Origin: Halorubrum alkaliphilum
Lineage (GTDB): Archaea; Halobacteriota; Halobacteria; Halobacteriales; Haloferacaceae
Assembly (NCBI RefSeq): GCF_017873815.1
Contig: NZ_JAGGKQ010000001.1
Span: 62,001 to 126,000 of the forward strand
Reading direction: 5' to 3'
DNA: 64,000 nt
In this document: piece by piece, positions 61,993 to 64,000 of the stretch
How the letters are laid out: every line of letters starts with the position of its first letter
Numbering within the stretch: position 1 is the first letter of the stretch
Program-made: the position numbers and the translations under genes
The notes under the pieces: generated by a model
The model's database searches: none
What the model was told of the DNA's origin: nothing
What the model saw: only the letters and a program-made list of their open reading frames with translations

Positions 61993-64000
61993 GTGACAGC
62001 CGACCCACCGTGGGCCGACGTGTTCGGCCACGAGGAGCCGTACCCCGAACAGGCCGACGGCATCGACGCCGCCATCGAGGCCGCGCGCGACGGCGGGTTC
62101 CTCGCGCTTGAAGGCGCGTGTGGAACCGGCAAAACGATGCTGGCGCTAACTGCCGGGATCGACCGCGTCCGGGATCCCGACTCGGACTTCGAGCGCGTGT
62201 TCGTGCTCACTAGCGTCAAACAGCAACTGCGCCAGTTCGAGACGGACCTGGAGACGATAAACGCGAATCTGCCGGACGATTACGATCCGGTCTCCGGGCT
62301 CACCCTCGTCGGGAAGGCGGACGTCTGCCCGTACGCTCGGGAGAACCGCGGCGGGATCGACCGCGAGAACGTGTACGAGCGGTGTGAGGGGCTCCGCGAG
62401 CGGACCCGGAACCTCGTCGGCGACGGCGGCGCGACCACGACGTCGAACCTCGTGAGCGAGGCACGGAGCCAGCAGGTCGGGCTGCTGGACTCGGGATCGT
62501 CTGCTTCCGGGGGCGGGACCAGGGCGGCCGACGACGGCGCGTCGTCGCCGGTCGACGCGCCCGCGGCCGACTACCTCTCTGTCGACGGCGAGCCCACCCC
62601 GTACCGTCCGGACACCGAGGAGTTCGAGGGGACCGAGTTCTGCCCCTTCTACGCGGGCTTTCTCGACGACGTTCCGGAGGACGGCGGCGACCCCGCGGAG
62701 GCGGTCCCGTTCGACATCACCGAGTTGGGTCACGTCGATTCCGACGAGCTCGTTCGACTCTCGGCGAGCCACGGCTCCTGTCCACACTCGATCATGGGTG
62801 CGCTCGTCCCCGAGGTCGAGGTCGTGGTCGGGAACTACTATCACGCCTTCGACCCGGTCACGACGGGGACGTTCACCGGCGCGCTGCTCGATGACTCGAC
62901 GTTCGTCGTCTGCGACGAGGCGCACATGCTCGAACCACGGGTCCGGGATCTCGTCAGCGACGCGGTCGCCGACGCCAGCCTCAGGGACGCCGTCTCGGAG
63001 ATCACTCGCGTCGTCCAGCCGCTCTCCTTCGAGACGGAGGGCGCGGAGTCGGACGACGCGGATCTCGTCCGCGGAGAGCTAGCGGACAGCGACGTGGACC
63101 TCGAGGAGCTGGAGCGTATCCGGGAGTTCTACTCGGACCTCCGCGAGGAGCTTGACCGGCGCGTGACCACGCATCTCGACCGCGAATACCCCGACTGGCG
63201 TGCGTCGATGCGCGAACTCGACGACGACGAGATCCCGCTTCGAGATCCGGAGGAGCCCGGCGAGGACGGGATCACGACGTGGGCGGCCAAGGAGGGATAC
63301 GACGACCGAGTCTGGTCGCGGGCACCCGCGGTCGGCGCGATCGTCAAGCGTGTCCTCGACACGCTCGCGGACGAGGACAAGCAACGGGCAGCCCCGGGAG
63401 TCGGCAGAACGCTCAACGCGTGGTATCGCGAGGGCCACGAGGACTTCTTCCGTGCGATCGATCTCGAACGGACCCACGACGAGACGGCCCCGCCGGACTC
63501 CTGGCGGCGGGCGTACAACGGGAGTCTGGCGCTGTACAACTGCCTCCCGAGCGAGCCGATCGGCGAGCGGCTCGGAGCGTTCGGCGGCGGCGTGGTGATG
63601 AGCGCGACCCTCGAACCGATGGATGTGTTCCGGGAGGTGACCGGGCTCGACCACCTCGCCGAGCGGGGACGACCCGTCGTCGAGCGAACCTACGGACTGG
63701 GGTTTCCCTCCCAGAACCGCGCGAGCCTCGCAGTCGACGCGCCGAAGTTCACCCACGACAACCGCGGCGCGCCCGGAGAACGGAACGAAACGCGCTTGGC
63801 ATATCTCGACGCAACGGCGACCGTCGCCCGTCGTGAGGGGAACGTCCTGGTCGGCGCGCCGAGCTACGCGGAAGCGGCGTGGCTGGCTGAGGCGCTCGAC
63901 GACCGCCTCGACAAACCCGTGCTCCTCGACGAGTCCTCCGGGGACCGCGAGACGGAGTCGCTGAAGGACGCGTTCTTCGCCGGCGACGGGAAGGTGCTCG
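61993..64000 (+). CDS. Rad3/XPD-type DNA helicase, 3' end outside window
   Basis: The frame runs open from a GTG at 61993 through the window end, giving the first 669 residues. Walker A is GACGTGKT (41-48) and the DEAH box is at 308-311. Four cysteines (C112 in VCPYA, C131, C217 in FCPFY, C263 in SCPHS) lie between them as in the 4Fe-4S helicases XPD and DinG. It is a different subfamily from the helicase at 4963-6876. The motif V-VI half is partly missing. Probable role in DNA repair. Confidence 0.9.
   Translation, partial: MTADPPWADVFGHEEPYPEQADGIDAAIEAARDGGFLALEGACGTGKTMLALTAGIDRVRDPDSDFERVFVLTSVKQQLRQFETDLETINANLPDDYDPVSGLTLVGKADVCPYARENRGGIDRENVYERCEGLRERTRNLVGDGGATTTSNLVSEARSQQVGLLDSGSSASGGGTRAADDGASSPVDAPAADYLSVDGEPTPYRPDTEEFEGTEFCPFYAGFLDDVPEDGGDPAEAVPFDITELGHVDSDELVRLSASHGSCPHSIMGALVPEVEVVVGNYYHAFDPVTTGTFTGALLDDSTFVVCDEAHMLEPRVRDLVSDAVADASLRDAVSEITRVVQPLSFETEGAESDDADLVRGELADSDVDLEELERIREFYSDLREELDRRVTTHLDREYPDWRASMRELDDDEIPLRDPEEPGEDGITTWAAKEGYDDRVWSRAPAVGAIVKRVLDTLADEDKQRAAPGVGRTLNAWYREGHEDFFRAIDLERTHDETAPPDSWRRAYNGSLALYNCLPSEPIGERLGAFGGGVVMSATLEPMDVFREVTGLDHLAERGRPVVERTYGLGFPSQNRASLAVDAPKFTHDNRGAPGERNETRLAYLDATATVARREGNVLVGAPSYAEAAWLAEALDDRLDKPVLLDESSGDRETESLKDAFFAGDGKVL

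Overview
The window is chromosomal DNA of an extremely halophilic archaeon, most like Halorubrum or a close relative. The evidence is the very high GC content, acidic Asp/Glu-rich proteins, Tat-type lipoproteins (RR motif plus an [LAV]AGC lipobox), TATA-like boxes 22-30 bp before many start codons (leaderless transcription), and archaeal or haloarchaeal families: NMD3, PDCD5-like, Dph2, halocyanin, TbsP, Bat-type HTH regulators and split glycine dehydrogenase. I see no CRISPR array, rRNA, convincing tRNA, insertion sequence or prophage. The genus assignment is an inference.

Layout. 1-10 kb: thymidine kinase (5' cut), a decayed anion-symporter remnant, 6-phosphogluconate dehydrogenase, PP-loop ATPase/PDCD5, NMD3, a Rad3/DinG-type helicase, acyl-CoA synthetase, tRNA methylthiotransferase. 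10-20 kb: HTH regulator, SHOCT membrane protein, a large hybrid sensor kinase, sucCD, fumC, a kinase-less REC-PAS-PAS protein. 19.4-20.07 kb is a long gene-free stretch with six consecutive hairpins and repeated TTATAAA motifs. 20-29 kb: aspS, larC, sugar-nucleotide-type epimerase, an AT-richer lipoprotein, zinc-ribbon membrane protein, esterase, aldo/keto reductase, phosphotransferase. 29-36 kb: a 713-aa haloarchaeal protein of unknown function, small haloarchaeal DUF proteins, halocyanin, ATP-grasp ligase, thymidylate kinase. 35.8-39.5 kb: sugar-acid cluster (SMP-30 lactonase, AGE-family epimerase, mannonate dehydratase-like). 39.5-45 kb: glycine cleavage operon gcvH-gcvPA-gcvPB without gcvT, DUF1028, acyl-CoA dehydrogenase. 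45-52 kb: RIO-like kinase and a liv-type amino-acid ABC operon with an EamA transporter. 52-55 kb: proline dehydrogenase, Bat-type regulator and aldehyde (P5C) dehydrogenase. 55-60 kb: TbsP and a polar amino-acid ABC operon. 60-64 kb: dph2, a 28-codon remnant of a SLOG-type gene, HAD phosphatase, and a second Rad3-like helicase cut by the window end.

Genes working together. sucCD and fumC serve the TCA cycle. Proline dehydrogenase plus the adjacent aldehyde dehydrogenase would take proline to glutamate. A 14-bp palindrome in the regulator/aldehyde dehydrogenase promoter region recurs with one mismatch between the liv-type transporter and proline dehydrogenase, which suggests one uptake-plus-catabolism regulon. 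The lactonase, epimerase and dehydratase suggest an aldonate-to-KDG route.

The most noteworthy non-genic signals are this shared palindrome, the six-hairpin element at 19.56-19.79 kb, a 65-bp module present at both 19.49 and 23.01 kb, and two gene remnants that each keep a promoter, a start and a C-terminus but have lost the middle.
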